Shown: positions 48,064-60,400, counted from the first letter of the stretch. The stretch: 64,000 nt of DNA from Clavibacter sp. VKM Ac-2873 (GCF_015351075.1 NZ_JADKRS010000001.1:372001-436000), one strand, 5' to 3'. Numbers and translations: made by a program. The notes: generated from the letters alone by a model not told the origin.

Positions 48064-48326
48064 TGCAGCTCGGCACCCGCTGGCCCGTCGGCGGCTCCGC
48101 CCCGGTCGACCTGCCCGAGGTCGTCCTCCTCGCCGTGAAGACCGTCGAGTCCGACGTGGCGGCCCTCGAGGCCGACACGACCGCGTGGCGCTGGACGCTC
48201 ACCTGGCTCGAGCGGAAGCCGGTCGTCGAGCTCGACGACGGCACCGTGATCCGCTACGACCCGATCGAGGACGCGGCGACCATCACGATCCCCGGCGAGT
48301 CGACGGACGACCCCTTCGACGACTGA
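48063..48326 (+). CDS. small protein of unknown function
   Basis: 87 residues from the ATG that shares one base with the GNAT stop (TGATG). It is soluble and acidic: MQLGTRWPVGG, then a helix-like stretch with LLAVKTVESDV, TLTWLERKPVVELDDG and the end ESTDDPFDD. It is recognisably a unit of the valS-GNAT cluster, but I know no function. It ends 4 nt before the end of a convergent methyltransferase gene. Confidence 0.7.
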   Translation: MQLGTRWPVGGSAPVDLPEVVLLAVKTVESDVAALEADTTAWRWTLTWLERKPVVELDDGTVIRYDPIEDAATITIPGESTDDPFDD

Positions 48327-48330
48327 GCGG

Positions 48331-49134
48331 TCACCGTCGGGCGAGGATCTCGCCGTGCGGCATCGCGAAGAAGCCGTCGACGTCCGCGGCCCACACCTGC
48401 CAGCCGGCGCGGATGGCCTGCAGGTCGTCGTCCGTCGCGAACCCGCCCTCGCGGGCCTGGCCGGCGAACGACGACGCGACCGCGCGGTCGGCCCAGGCAC
48501 CGCCCCACCAGGCGCGCTCCTCGTCCGACGAGAAGCACCACACCGACGCGCTCGACGCGATCTCGGTGAAGCCGGCCTCCCGCGCCCACGCCTTGAGACG
48601 GGATCCCGCATCGGGCTCGCCGCCGTTCGCGCGGTGGACGGGCAGGTAGACGTCGGCCCAGAGCCGCAGCCCGTCGGACTCGGGGTGGAGCGCCACCTTC
48701 GAGTAGATGACGTCGCGCGCCGCCACGAGCCCGCCGGGGCGCGTGACGCGGCGCATCTCCGCCAGCGCGCGGACGGGGTCGCCGACGTGCTGGAGGACCT
48801 GGTGCGCGTGCACCACGTCGAAGGACGCGTCGGCGTAGGGGAGCTCGTAGACGGATCCCGTGACGAACTCGACGTTCGCCGTGCCCCGCGCCGCCGCCAG
48901 CTCACCGGCCTGGCGCACGACCTCCTCCGACATGTCGAGGCCGACCACGCGGCCGGGCGCGACGATGTCGGCGAGCTCCACCGTGATGGTCCCGGGACCG
49001 CTCCCCACGTCCAGCACGTCGAGCCCCGTATGGAGGTGGGGTTCGAGGTAGGCGGCGGAGTTCCGGACGGTCCGCGCGCTGTGCACGCGGAGGACGCTCT
49101 CGTGGTGGCCGTGGGTGTATCGCTCGCTCTTCAC
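48331..49134 (-). CDS. class I SAM-dependent methyltransferase
   Basis: 267 residues from GTG. The SAM motif VLDVGSGPGTITVELA (40-55), motif II VGLDMS, and the VRALAEMRRVTRPGGLVAARD stretch define it. UbiE/methyltransferase type 11 family. The N-terminal MKSERYTHGHHESVLRVHSARTV is the usual start of actinobacterial members. No target can be given. TAGGCT is 6 nt before the start codon, sharing an inverted repeat with the M3 peptidase promoter. Confidence 0.86.
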   Translation of the reverse strand: MKSERYTHGHHESVLRVHSARTVRNSAAYLEPHLHTGLDVLDVGSGPGTITVELADIVAPGRVVGLDMSEEVVRQAGELAAARGTANVEFVTGSVYELPYADASFDVVHAHQVLQHVGDPVRALAEMRRVTRPGGLVAARDVIYSKVALHPESDGLRLWADVYLPVHRANGGEPDAGSRLKAWAREAGFTEIASSASVWCFSSDEERAWWGGAWADRAVASSFAGQAREGGFATDDDLQAIRAGWQVWAADVDGFFAMPHGEILARR

Positions 49135-49140
49135 CCTCTG

Positions 49141-49167
49141 AGCCTAGGTCGGCGCCCGGCCTAGGCT
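49141..49167. promoter_or_regulatory. mirror-image divergent leaderless promoters
   Basis: The inverted repeat AGCCTAG (49141-49147) and CTAGGCT (49161-49167) supplies a TAGGCT hexamer to each side. Each lies exactly 6 nt before a start codon: GTG 49134 of the methyltransferase and ATG 49174 of the peptidase. The two transcripts must begin within about 40 nt of each other. Confidence 0.6.
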
Positions 49168-49173
49168 CGCTGT

Positions 49174-51237
49174 ATGACGACGCCCTCGAACCCCTTCCTC
49201 GAACCGAGTACCCTCCCGTACGGCATGCCCCCCTTCGACGACATCCGCGAGGAGCACTTCCGCCCCGCGTTCGAGGCGGGGATCGCCGAGCACCTCGCCG
49301 AGGTGCGCGCCATCGCGGACGAGACCGAGCCGCCGACGTTCGAGAACACGCTCGTCGCGCTCGAGCGGTCCGGCCGGATCCTCGACCGCGTCGGCCACGT
49401 CTTCTTCACCCTCACGTCCTCCGACAGCTCCCCCTTCACCCGCGAGCTCGAGGCCGAGATCGCCCCCGAGCTCGCCTCGCACGAGGACGCCATCCGCCTC
49501 GACTCCGCGCTCTACGCCCGCATCCGCGCCGTCCACGACGCGCGCCACGACTCTGGCCTGGACGCCGAGTCCGTGTACCTCGTCGAGCGCTACCTGGCCG
49601 AGTTCACGATCGCGGGCGCCGGCCTCGACGACGACGCGAAGGGCCGCCTCCGCGACCTCAACCGACGCCTGTCCGTGCTCACCACGCGCTTCGAGTCCCA
49701 GCTGCTCGAGGACACGAACGACCTCGCGGTCGTCGTGGACGACCCGGCGGAGCTCGACGGCCTCGGATCGGGAGCCGTCGCCGCCGCCGCGCAGGCGGCC
49801 GCCGACCGCGGGCTCGACGGGAAGCACCTCATCACCCTGGTGCTGCCGACCGGCCACCCGTACCTCTCGCAGCTGACGGACCGGGGCCTTCGCCAGCGGA
49901 TCATGGAGGCGTCGCTCGCCCGGGGATCCCGGCCGAACGCGCATGACAACCGCCCGCTCGTGCTCGAGATCACCCGCCTCCGGGCCCAGCGCGCCGCCCT
50001 CCTCGGCTTCCCGAGCCACGCCGCCGCCGTGACCGCGGACCAGACCGCGCGGACCCCCGAGGCCGTCGCCGACATGCTCGGCCGGCTCGCGCCGGCGGCG
50101 GCCCGCAACGCCCGCGCCGAGGCCGTCGAGCTGCAGCGCGTGATCGACCGCACGCAGGAGGAGCGCGGCGAGCCGACGTTCGAGCTCGCCGCCTGGGACT
50201 GGGCGTTCTACAGCGAGAAGGTGCGCACGGAGCGGTACGACGTCGACACCGAGCGCATGCGCCCGTACCTCGAGGCGGAGCGCGTCCTCCGCGACGGCGT
50301 GTTCCGCGCCGCGACGGCGCTCTACGGCGTCACCTTCGCCGAGCGCGCCGACCTCCCGGCGTACCACCCCGACGCGCGCGTATTCGAGGTGCGCGACGAG
50401 GACGGGTCCGAGGTCGGCTTGTACGTGCTCGACCTCCACACGCGCGACTCGAAGCGGGGCGGGGCGTGGATGAACCCGCTCATCTCCCAGAGCGCCCTCC
50501 TCGACACGCCCACCGTCGTGCTGAACAACCTCAACGTGCCGAAGCCGCCCGTCGGCCAGCCGACGCTCCTCAGCTTCGACGAGACGACCACGCTGTTCCA
50601 CGAGTTCGGCCACGCGCTCCACGGCCTCTTCGCCCGCGTGACCTATCCGCGCTTCGCGGGCACGAACGTCTTCCGCGACTTCGTCGAGTTCCCCAGCCAG
50701 GTGAACGAGATGTGGATGCTGTGGCCGGAGATCCTCGCGTCCTACGCCGTGCACCACGAGACGGGCGAGCCGATGCCCGCCGATCTCGTCGCCGCCGTCC
50801 AGGCGTCGTCCGCCTTCAACGAGGGCTTCCTCACCAGCGAGTACCTGGGCGCCGCGCTCCTCGACCAGGCCTGGCACCGGATCGGCGTCGACGACGTGGT
50901 CGAGGACGTCGACGCCTTCCAGGCGGAGGCCCTCGTCGCCGTGGGCCTCGACGTCCCGGCCGTCCTCCCCCGCTACGCGTCGAGCTACTTCCAGCACACC
51001 TTCGCGGGCGGCTACGACGCCGGCTACTACTCCTACATCTGGAGCGAGGTGCTGGACGCGGACACCGTCGAGTGGTTCCGGGAGAACGGCGGCCTCACGC
51101 GCGGGAACGGCGACCGGTTCCGCGCCCGGCTGCTGGGCGTCGGCGGATCGAAGGACCCCCTGGAGGCCTACCGCGACTTCCGCGGCCGCGACGCCGTGAT
51201 CGAGCCGCTGCTCCAGCGGCGGGGCCTCGCCGACTGA
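49174..51237 (+). CDS. M3-family oligopeptidase (Dcp/OpdA type)
   Basis: 687 residues. A zinc metallopeptidase that degrades oligopeptides in the cytosol, near the dipeptidyl carboxypeptidase/oligopeptidase A group. HEFGH is at residues 476-480, within TTTLFHEFGHALHGLF, and the third-ligand region VEFPSQVNEMWML follows. No signal peptide. Peptides brought in by importers such as the one at 36-41 kb are possible substrates, but no link is proven. Confidence 0.94.
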   Translation: MTTPSNPFLEPSTLPYGMPPFDDIREEHFRPAFEAGIAEHLAEVRAIADETEPPTFENTLVALERSGRILDRVGHVFFTLTSSDSSPFTRELEAEIAPELASHEDAIRLDSALYARIRAVHDARHDSGLDAESVYLVERYLAEFTIAGAGLDDDAKGRLRDLNRRLSVLTTRFESQLLEDTNDLAVVVDDPAELDGLGSGAVAAAAQAAADRGLDGKHLITLVLPTGHPYLSQLTDRGLRQRIMEASLARGSRPNAHDNRPLVLEITRLRAQRAALLGFPSHAAAVTADQTARTPEAVADMLGRLAPAAARNARAEAVELQRVIDRTQEERGEPTFELAAWDWAFYSEKVRTERYDVDTERMRPYLEAERVLRDGVFRAATALYGVTFAERADLPAYHPDARVFEVRDEDGSEVGLYVLDLHTRDSKRGGAWMNPLISQSALLDTPTVVLNNLNVPKPPVGQPTLLSFDETTTLFHEFGHALHGLFARVTYPRFAGTNVFRDFVEFPSQVNEMWMLWPEILASYAVHHETGEPMPADLVAAVQASSAFNEGFLTSEYLGAALLDQAWHRIGVDDVVEDVDAFQAEALVAVGLDVPAVLPRYASSYFQHTFAGGYDAGYYSYIWSEVLDADTVEWFRENGGLTRGNGDRFRARLLGVGGSKDPLEAYRDFRGRDAVIEPLLQRRGLAD

Positions 51238-51258
51238 TCGGGTCCCCCGCACGACGAG

Positions 51259-51287
51259 AGCGCCGCGCCCCTCAGGGGTGCGGCGCT
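51259..51287. terminator. bidirectional hairpin between M3 peptidase and clpX
   Basis: AGCGCCGCGCCCCT pairs with AGGGGTGCGGCGCT (one G-U) between convergent genes. ACGACG/CGTCGT flanks extend it. Confidence 0.82.
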
Positions 51288-51315
51288 CGCGTCGTGAGCC
51301 GGTGGTCCGGTCGGC

Positions 51316-52596
<1,281 letters not shown>

Positions 52597-52762
52597 GGAA
52601 CCCTCCCCGGATGTCGTGCGGTGTGCCACGAGCCTAACGCGTGCATGGGACATCGCCCGGACCACGGGGGCCACGGCCCGTCGCATGCCATCATGCGGCC
52701 ATCCGCCGTCACACGGCGCAACACTCGGGGTCCGGCCCAGCGTGCGACCCCACCATGTCCGC

Positions 52763-53905
52763 ATGACCGAGAACACCGCCACCGCATCCCCCGACGCGCT
52801 GTCCTTCGCCTACTGGGTCCCGAACGTCTCGGGCGGCCTCGTGACGAGCGACATCGAGCAGCGCACCCACTTCGACTTCGACTTCAACGTCCGCGTCGCG
52901 CAGCTCGCGGAGCAGCGCGGCTTCGACTACGCGCTGAGCCAGGTGCGCTACGCCGCGTCCTACGGCGCCGACCAGCAGCACGAGTCCACCTCGTTCTCCC
53001 TCGGCCTGCTGCTCGCGACCGAGCGGCTCAAGGTCATCGCCGCCGTGCACCCGGGGCTCTGGCACCCGGGCGTGCTGGCCAAGTGGATCATCACGGCCGA
53101 CCACATGTCGCACGGCCGCGCGGCGGTGAACGTCGTGTCCGGCTGGCTCAAGGACGAGTTCGTGGGCTTCGGCGAGCCGTGGCTCGAGCACGGGGAGCGC
53201 TACCGCCGCACCGAGGAGTTCATCCGCGTGCTCCGCGGCCTCTGGACCGAGAAGGACTTCACGCATCTCGGGGACTTCTACCGGATCCACGACTTCACCC
53301 TCAAGCCGCCGCCCGTCGACGTCCCCGGGCGCGCGCACCCCGAGATCTTCATGGGCGGCAACAGCACCGACGCCCGCGAGATGGGCGGACGGGTCACCGA
53401 CTGGTACTTCTCCAACGGCAAGGACTACGCCGGCTTCGAGGAGCAGCGCCGCGACGTCCTGGCATCCGCCCGTGCGGCCGGCCGCGCCGAGCGCGTCAAG
53501 TTCGGCCTCAACGGCTTCGTCATCGCGCGCGACACCGAGCAGGAGGCGCAGGACGTGCTCGAGGAGATCATCGCCAAGGCGAACCCCGACGCGGTCGAGG
53601 GGTTCCGCCAGGCCGTGAAGCAGGCGGGCGCGTCGACCGGCGACGGCAAGGGCATGTGGTCGGACTCGACCTTCCGGGACCTCGTGCAGTACAACGACGG
53701 GTTCCGCACGGGCCTCATCGGCACCCCCGAGCAGATCGCGCGCCGCATGGTCGAGTACCGCAAGCGCGGGGTCGACCTGCTGCTCCTCGGCTTCCTGCAC
53801 TACCTCGAGGACATCGACCAGTTCGGCACGCAGATCCTGCCGATCGTGCGGGAGCTCGAGCGGGAGGCGGTCGAGCGCGGCGAGCTGGAGGCACCCGCCG
53901 CGTGA
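52763..53905 (+). CDS. sfnG: dimethyl sulfone monooxygenase-like LLM flavin oxidoreductase
   Basis: 380 residues. Luciferase-like, FMNH2-dependent. The start [21 protein letters not shown] and the stretch [23 protein letters not shown] match SfnG, which oxidises dimethyl sulfone to methanesulfinate for sulfur scavenging. The family segments [24 protein letters not shown] and [24 protein letters not shown] are there. No flavin reductase, msu or ssu genes are close. It stands between clpX and clpP2 on the opposite strand. Confidence 0.83.
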   Translation: MTENTATASPDALSFAYWVPNVSGGLVTSDIEQRTHFDFDFNVRVAQLAEQRGFDYALSQVRYAASYGADQQHESTSFSLGLLLATERLKVIAAVHPGLWHPGVLAKWIITADHMSHGRAAVNVVSGWLKDEFVGFGEPWLEHGERYRRTEEFIRVLRGLWTEKDFTHLGDFYRIHDFTLKPPPVDVPGRAHPEIFMGGNSTDAREMGGRVTDWYFSNGKDYAGFEEQRRDVLASARAAGRAERVKFGLNGFVIARDTEQEAQDVLEEIIAKANPDAVEGFRQAVKQAGASTGDGKGMWSDSTFRDLVQYNDGFRTGLIGTPEQIARRMVEYRKRGVDLLLLGFLHYLEDIDQFGTQILPIVRELEREAVERGELEAPAA

Positions 53906-53924
53906 TCTGACGGGCGCATGACGA

Positions 53925-53954
53925 AGGGGCGGTCGGCTGATGCCGACCGCCCCT
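53925..53954. terminator. bidirectional hairpin between sfnG and clpP2
   Basis: 13-bp stem AGGGGCGGTCGGC/GCCGACCGCCCCT with a TGAT loop, between convergent genes. Confidence 0.85.
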
Positions 53955-53968
53955 CCGTCCGTGCGGGC

Positions 53969-54649
53969 CTAGCGCGCGGGGATCGCCGCCGTCAGGTTCT
54001 TGCGCGAGGTGAGCACCTGGTCGATGAGTCCGTACTCCAGCGCCTCGTCCGCGCCGAGGATCTTGTCGCGCTCGATGTCGCGGTTGATCTGGTCGCGGTC
54101 GCGGTTGGTGTGCGTCGCGAGGGTGTCCTCGAGCCAGGAGCGCATCCGCATGATCTCCGCCGCCTGGATCTCGATGTCGGACGCCTGTCCGCCGCTGGAC
54201 TCGCCCGTGGCGGGCTGGTGGATGAGCACGCGCGCGTTGGGCAGCGCGAGGCGCTTCCCGGGGGCGCCGCCCGCGAGCAGGACGGCGGCGGCCGAGGCCG
54301 CCTGGCCGAGGCACACCGTCTGGATCTGCGGCGAGACGTACTGCATCGTGTCGTAGATCGCCGTCATGGCCGTGAACGAGCCGCCGGGCGAGTTGATGTA
54401 CATGACGATGTCGCGGTCGGGGTCCATCGACTCGAGCACGAGCAGCTGGGCCATGACGTCGTCGGCCGACGCATCGTCGACCTGGACGCCGAGGAAGATG
54501 ATGCGGTCCTCGAAGAGCTTGGCGTACGGGTCCTGGCGCTTGTAGCCGTAGGCCGTGCGCTCCTCGAAGCTGGGGAGGATGTACCGCGACGACGGGCTCG
54601 TGGCGGTGGAGCCGGCGCCGCGGGCGCCGCCGAAGGTGGGGAGTTCCAT
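53969..54649 (-). CDS. clpP2: ATP-dependent Clp protease proteolytic subunit 2
   Basis: 226 residues. Serine protease subunit with Ser119 in GQAASAAA and His144 in LIHQPAT; the Asp is in the [12 protein letters not shown] region. The 30-residue N-terminal extension ([20 protein letters not shown]) is a propeptide type known from ClpP2. It follows clpP1 by 36 nt. Actinobacterial ClpP1 and ClpP2 form mixed 14-mers. Confidence 0.95.
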   Translation of the reverse strand: MELPTFGGARGAGSTATSPSSRYILPSFEERTAYGYKRQDPYAKLFEDRIIFLGVQVDDASADDVMAQLLVLESMDPDRDIVMYINSPGGSFTAMTAIYDTMQYVSPQIQTVCLGQAASAAAVLLAGGAPGKRLALPNARVLIHQPATGESSGGQASDIEIQAAEIMRMRSWLEDTLATHTNRDRDQINRDIERDKILGADEALEYGLIDQVLTSRKNLTAAIPAR

Positions 54650-54685
54650 GTTCTTCTTCTCTGCCTGTCTCTTCTGTCGCGGGCT

Positions 54686-55273
54686 CTAGGAGGTCTCGGT
54701 GCCGCCGCCGCCGACGACGTCGGTCGCGGACTCGCGGATGTGGTCGACGAAGCCGTACTCGAGCGCCTCCTGGGCGGTGAACCAGCGGTCGCGGTCGCCG
54801 TCCTCGTTGATCTGCTCGACGGTCTTGCCGGTCTGGCGGGCGGTGATCTCCGCGAGCCGGTGCTTCATCGCGAGGATGAGCTGGGCCTGGGTCTGGATGT
54901 CGCTCGAGGTGCCGCCGAAGCCTCCGCTCGGCTGGTGCATGAGCACACGCGCGTTCGGCGTGATGTACCGCTTGCCCTGCGTGCCGCTCGTGAGCAGCAG
55001 CTGGCCCATGGAGGCGGCCATTCCGATCCCGACGGTGACGATGTCGTTGGGGACGAACTGCATGGTGTCGTAGATGGCCATTCCGGCGGTGACCGAACCG
55101 CCGGGCGAGTTGATGTAGAGGAAGATGTCCTTCTCGGTGTCCTCCGCCGCCAGCAGCAGGATCTTCGCGCAGATCTCGTTCGCGTTGTCGTCGCGGACCT
55201 CGGATCCGAGCCAGATGATGCGGTCCTTCAGCAGTCGGTCAAAAACACCGGGTACCAGTGTCGGTTCGGCCAT
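54686..55273 (-). CDS. clpP1: ATP-dependent Clp protease proteolytic subunit 1
   Basis: 195 residues from the ATG at 55273, chosen over an upstream in-frame ATG (55288) since GGGAG precedes it by about 8 nt. Ser88 in GMAASMGQ and His113 in LMHQPS are the catalytic pair, with the acidic residue in the [17 protein letters not shown] region. It forms a mixed heptamer ring with ClpP2. It stands 177 nt downstream of tig, behind a strong hairpin. Confidence 0.95.
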   Translation of the reverse strand: MAEPTLVPGVFDRLLKDRIIWLGSEVRDDNANEICAKILLLAAEDTEKDIFLYINSPGGSVTAGMAIYDTMQFVPNDIVTVGIGMAASMGQLLLTSGTQGKRYITPNARVLMHQPSGGFGGTSSDIQTQAQLILAMKHRLAEITARQTGKTVEQINEDGDRDRWFTAQEALEYGFVDHIRESATDVVGGGGTETS

Positions 55274-55377
55274 TGTTCGAGCTCCCATTCATTCGTCGCT
55301 TCGAGTCATGAATCTATCGGAGCGGATCCGCCCCTACGCCCGTGTTCGCCGCGGGCGGAGTGCGCGGCCGCCACGCG

Positions 55378-55440
55378 CACGAGGGCCCGGGGAGCGTGCG
55401 CTCCCCGGGCCCTCGTGATGCCGACCGCGCAGGCGGTCGG
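55378..55440 (-). terminator. two hairpins after trigger factor
   Basis: An 18-bp stem (55378-55395 with 55400-55417, loop GTGC) and a second 8-bp stem CCGACCGC/GCGGTCGG (55421-55440) in the gap of 177 nt between tig and clpP1. It can separate the two transcripts. Confidence 0.8.
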
Positions 55441-55450
55441 CAGGTGGCGA

Positions 55451-56905
55451 CTACTCGGAGTCGGCGGCCTTCTCGGCGGCCTTCTTCTTCGCCGGTGCCT
55501 TCTTCTTCGGCTTCTCGGCGGGAGCCTCCTCGGCAGCGGGTGCCTCGGTGGCCTCCTCCGCCGGGGCGTCGGCCGCGACGGCCTCGGCGTCCGCGTCCGC
55601 GGGCTCCTCGGACACGGCGTCCGCGTCGCGCACGACGGGCTGCGTGAACTCGGTCACGTCGACGACCTTGCCGTCCGCGTCCACGACCTTCGCCTTGTCG
55701 AGCACGACCGCGAGGGCCTTGTTGCGCGCGACCTCGCCGACCATGGCGGGGATCTGGTTGTTCTGCTGCAGCACCTGGACGAACTCGTTCGGCTCCATGT
55801 TGTACTGCTGCGCGCCCTGGATGAGGTACTGGGTCAGCTCGTCCTGGCTGACCTTCAGCTCCTCCTTCTCGGCGATGACGTCGAGGAGCAGCTGCTGGCG
55901 GAAGGCCTTCTCGCTGGACTCCTTGACCTCGGCGCGGTGCACGTCGTCCTCGAGGCGGTTCTCGTTCTCGAGGTGGCGGTGCACCTCGTCATCCACGAGC
56001 TTCTCGGGCACGGGGATCTCGACGCCCTCGAGGAGCTTGTCGACGATCTGGTCGCGGGCCTGGGTGACCTGGCCGAAGACCTTCGACTTGCCGACCTGGA
56101 CCTTGAGGTCCGCGCGCAGCTCGTCGATGGTGTCGAACTCGCTGGCGATCTGCGCGAAGTCGTCGTCGGCCTCGGGCAGCTCGCGCTCCTTGACGGACTG
56201 GACGGTGACGGCGATCTCCGCCGTCTCGCCCTCGTTGTCGCCGCCGAGCAGCTTCGACTCGAACGTGGTGCTCTCGCCGGCGGTGAGGGACTCGAGGGCC
56301 TCGTCGATGCCGTCGATGAGGTCGCCGGAGCCGAGCTCGTAGGAGATGCCGCTCGCGGTGTCGACGGCGTTGCCGGCGATCGTGGCGGTGAGGTCGATCT
56401 GGACGAAGTCACCGGTCTTGGCGGGGCGGTCGACCGTGATCAGCGTGCCGAAGCGGCTGCGCAGGCTGTCGAGCTCGGTGCCGACCTCGTCGTCGGTGAC
56501 CTCGACGGAGTCCACGGTGAGCTCGAGGCCCTCGTAGGCGGGCAGGTCGAAGTCGGGGCGGACGTCCACCTCGATCTCGAGGAGCAGGTCGCCGGTGAGG
56601 TCCTTGCCGGGCCACTCCTTGACGTCGGCCTCGGGGCGCCCGAGGGGACGGATGTCCGTCTCCTTCACGGCGGCCTGGTAGAAGCCGTCCATGCCGTCGT
56701 TGACGGCGTGCTCCAGCACGGCCTCGCGACCGACGCGCTGGTCGATGATGGGCGGCGGCACCTTGCCCTTGCGGAAGCCGGGGATGGCGACCTGCTCGGC
56801 GATGTGGCCGTAAGCGTGGTCGATGTGCGGCTTCAGGTCTTCGGGGGTGGCAGAGATCGCGAGCTTGACGCGCGTGGGGCTCAGCTTTTCGACCGTGGTC
56901 TTCAC
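55451..56905 (-). CDS. tig: trigger factor
   Basis: 484 residues. Ribosome-bound chaperone and prolyl isomerase. The N-terminal ribosome-binding domain has GFRKGKVP (43-50); the FKBP-type isomerase domain follows at about 150-240, then the alpha-helical substrate cradle. The last 50 residues are Ala/Glu-rich and end in [18 protein letters not shown], a charged tail typical of actinobacteria. It leads the tig-clpP1-clpP2 strand. Confidence 0.96.
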   Translation of the reverse strand: MKTTVEKLSPTRVKLAISATPEDLKPHIDHAYGHIAEQVAIPGFRKGKVPPPIIDQRVGREAVLEHAVNDGMDGFYQAAVKETDIRPLGRPEADVKEWPGKDLTGDLLLEIEVDVRPDFDLPAYEGLELTVDSVEVTDDEVGTELDSLRSRFGTLITVDRPAKTGDFVQIDLTATIAGNAVDTASGISYELGSGDLIDGIDEALESLTAGESTTFESKLLGGDNEGETAEIAVTVQSVKERELPEADDDFAQIASEFDTIDELRADLKVQVGKSKVFGQVTQARDQIVDKLLEGVEIPVPEKLVDDEVHRHLENENRLEDDVHRAEVKESSEKAFRQQLLLDVIAEKEELKVSQDELTQYLIQGAQQYNMEPNEFVQVLQQNNQIPAMVGEVARNKALAVVLDKAKVVDADGKVVDVTEFTQPVVRDADAVSEEPADADAEAVAADAPAEEATEAPAAEEAPAEKPKKKAPAKKKAAEKAADSE

Positions 56906-56970
56906 GTGTGGAGTTCTCCTGTAATCGCGGTACGCGCCTCGGCTGAGACGGCATTTCGTCGTCGGGGATG

Positions 56971-57046
56971 TGGTCGGGGCGACAGGACTCGAACCTGCGG
57001 TCTTCCGCTCCCAAAGCGGACGCGCTAGCCACTACGCTACGCCCCG
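56971..57046 (-). tRNA. tRNA-Pro (TGG)
   Basis: 76 nt including encoded CCA (56973-56971). The acceptor stem CGGGGCG/CGCCCCG is perfect; the anticodon stem TCCGC/GCGGA encloses loop TTTGGGA with anticodon TGG. G37 is as expected for proline. It reads CCA and, by wobble, other CCN codons. Confidence 0.97.
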
Positions 57047-57238
57047 GCTGCCACGCATTCCCTCGGTCGAGGCGGGCGCCGTGCCCCTTCTTCGTGCAGG
57101 CGCGCGGAAGCCGATCCGACCGTGGCACAGCCTATCCGACTCGTGCCGGGCCCTGGTCACCGGCCACGGGAGGCTGCGCTACGCTGGATCCCGCGCATCC
57201 GGCGCACGGCCCCTCGGGGGCGGTGGCTCCGGCGTCGC

Positions 57239-57312
57239 GGGGATGTAGCTCAATGGTAGAGCCTCAGTCTTCCAAACTGATCACGCGGGTTCGATTCCCG
57301 TCATCCCCTCCA
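57239..57312 (+). tRNA. tRNA-Gly (TCC)
   Basis: 74 nt including encoded CCA at the end. Acceptor GGGGATG/CATCCCC, anticodon loop CTTCCAA with anticodon TCC, discriminator T. It is divergent from tRNA-Pro. Confidence 0.97.
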
Positions 57313-57473
57313 CCGCGGTCGTGCCGCGTCTTATCTCCTCCCTCCACATACGCGTCGTCGCGCGCTCCCTCCCCCGTTCGGGGCGACCTGTCGCATGCCG
57401 CCCGTCGGCCCGCTAGCGTCCTGGTCCGTGGATAGCCTGGGAGCTTCCGCAACGGGCGAGCTCGGGGGGCTGC

Positions 57474-60400
57474 ATGGTCGAGGACGACGCACGGGGTCCG
57501 GGGATCGGTCCGCGGCACTGGGCCGAGCGACCGGACGACCTCCTGCGCACGGATCTGTGCCCCGACTGCTTCGCGCCGCTGGGCGCGCTCGTCTGCGGGC
57601 GCTGCGGCCTCGACGTCCGCGCGCCCGACGCCGCCGCGCTCCTGGACGCGTCGCATCGCGTGGTCGACGCGATCGCCGAGCGGGATCGCCTCCTCGACGA
57701 GATGCGGCGGTGGAGCGATGCCGCCGCGCGCAGCCGCGCGGCCGCCGGTGCCGCAGCCGCGGCGCAGGCGGCACGCGACGTGCTCGTCCCCCGGCTCCCG
57801 GACCCCGCGCCCGCTTCGACGCCCAGCGGCTCCACGGCGGCGCCGTCCGCGGTCGCGGCGCCGTCCCCGGTCGCTCCCCCGCCGCACGGGGAGCCGGCCC
57901 GGAACCCGACGCCCGTCCCGCCCGTCCCGCCCGTCCCTCGCGCGCCCGCGGCGGCCCGGCGCCGGATCAGCGTCCCCGCCGTGCTGCTCGCCGTCGGCGT
58001 CGTGCTGCTCTCGGTCGCGGCCGTCTTCTACGTGGTCTATGCCTTCGTCACCTACGGGCTGGTCGTCCGAGCGGCGATCACCGCGGCCGTCACCCTGGCC
58101 GCGCTCGCGGCGGCGGCTGTCCTCGCCCGGCGTCGGCTTCCCGGCACGGCGGAGGCCGTCGGCGTGGTGGGCGTCGTGCTGCTGCACCTCGACGTCTGGG
58201 CCGTGCGGTCCTACGACCTGGCGGGAGCGGGCTCCGACGACCCGTTCGTGCACTTCGGGGTCGGGACGCTCGTCGTCTCCGCGGCTCTCCTCGCGCTCCG
58301 GCCGCTCCTCCGGATCCGCGGCGCGGGCATCGCCGGCTGGGCGGGGCTCTCCGTGGGCGCCGGCCTGCTCGTCGGCGCCGTGCCGTCGTCGGACTCCGGC
58401 ACCCGCACGGCGCTCGCGCTGGCGGCGGCCTCCGCCGTGGCCCTCGTGCACGCGGCGCCCCCGTCGCGATCACGCGCGCTCCCCGAGGCGCTCGAGCGCA
58501 GGATCCTGCGGGTGGTGGGAGTGGCCGCCGCGGCCGCCGCCCTCGTCGCCGGCGCCCTCAGCGCGCTCGCCCCCGACGCGGTCCCCGTGCTCCCGCTGCT
58601 CGTGGCCGCCCTGGCCAGCGGCGCCCACGCGTGGGCGCTCGCCCGACAGGGCTCCGGCGACGCGCTCCGCCTCGCGGATCCGGACGCAGCCGCCGCCGAG
58701 ACCGGGGCCGCCGGCGACGCGCCGTTCCCATCGGCCTCCGACCGCACCGCGGACGCCCCGTCGGCCGGTGCCGACGCCGCGACGCCGGCGGAGCCGCATG
58801 CGCCGCCCTCGGATCCCCTGCGCGTCCTCGCCGCCGTCGTCGCGGGCGTGGCAGCCGCGGCCGCCCTGCCGGTGACGGCGCTCGCAGGGGGCCCCGCGCT
58901 CCTCACGGTCTGCGCGCAGCTCGTGGCGGCGGTGTGCGCCGCTGCCGCCCTCGACGTGGCCGCCTGTCGGCTGCCGGACCGCGCGGTGGCCGGGACGGCG
59001 CGCGTCGCCGCCATCGCCGCCCTGGCGGTCGCCGTCATCGCGGGACTGCCGGCCGCGATCGGCGGGCTCGGCGGGGTGACGGCCGCCCTCGTCGCGGGAC
59101 TCCCCGCCTGGGAGCTGGGGCCGCTCGACGACACGGTGGTCGCCCTCGGCCGGACGAGCGACATCGACGATCTGCCCGGCATCGTCCGCGCGGCGGCGCT
59201 CGGGCTGGTGGCGGTCTGGGTCCTCGCCCTCGTCGCCGCGCTCCTCGGCCGCCGGCTCCCGGCCCGGCAGCCCCTCCTCGCCTGGACAGGAGCCGCCGCC
59301 CTGGTCGCCGCGATCCCCGCCCTCGGTCCCGTCGCCGTCGTGGTCGCCGCCTACCTCGTCGCCTCCGCGGGCACCCTCGCCTCGCGGGTCTCCTCCCGGC
59401 GGTCGGGCCTCTCCTCCGCGGTCCCCGCGGCGCCGCTCGTGGCCCTGTCCGTCGCGGCCGGCGCGCTCGGCTGGGCCGCCTCCTGGGCGGACACGGGCAC
59501 GTGGTGGGCGGCCACGCCGGTCGTCGTGCTGCTCCTCGTCGTGGCGTCCCGCACGGCGCGCACCGACGGCGCGACGCGCCTCGCCACGGCCGCGGCGGCG
59601 GTCGCGGGCCTGGTCGCCGTGGGCGGCCTGGCGCCCTCGCTCACCGCCGCCCGCATCCTCCCCACCGCGCCCCTCACGAGCGCGCTCCACGCGGGCGCGG
59701 ATCCCGTCGTGCTCGTGCTGCTGGCGTCCGCGCTCGTCGTCCTCGTGGCCGGTGCCCTCCCGGGGCGCCCGGGCGTGCGGCGACGGTCCCTGCTCGCGAC
59801 GCTCCTGGTCCCCGCGTGCCTCGCGGCGGTCGTCGTCGCGGTCGTCGGCGCGGATCACGTGGGCGGGGCACTCACCGCAGCCCCCGTGTGGTCCATCGCC
59901 GCGCAGGCGCTCCTCGTGGCGGGGCTCGTGGCGTGGACCGTGGGCGGGGTCCGACGCGTCGCGCTGCCCCGGCGGGCGACGCACGATGACGAGGCGCCGG
60001 CCGCCCCGGTGCCTCCGGGAACGACTGCGCTGCGTCGGTGGCGGCTCACGACCGCCGCCCTGGTGACCCCGTCGCTGCTGCTCGCGGTCCTCACCGCCGG
60101 TGCCCTCGTCGAACGCGGCGAGGCACCACACGGCATCCTGCCGGCCGCGGTCGGGCTCCTCGCCGGCGTCGCCGCCCTCCTCGGCTACCGGATCGCGTCC
60201 CGTGCCCTGCGCGTCGCCCTCGACGCGGGCACGGTCTCGGTGGCGACCGGCGCGCTGCTCGTGGCCGTGTCCTTCGATCCCACCCGAGAGGCGCGCGAGC
60301 TCCTCTGGATCCCGCTCGTGCTCCTCGCGGGCACGGCGCTCGCCCTCTCCATCGCGCACGACGGGCTGCTCCTGTCGCGCAGCGCCCGCCGCGCATGGGG

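Noticed and set aside
55274-55288. Upstream ATG of clpP1
   Set aside because: It would place the start without a ribosome-binding site; the ATG at 55273 has GGGAG at a good distance and gives the normal N-terminus.
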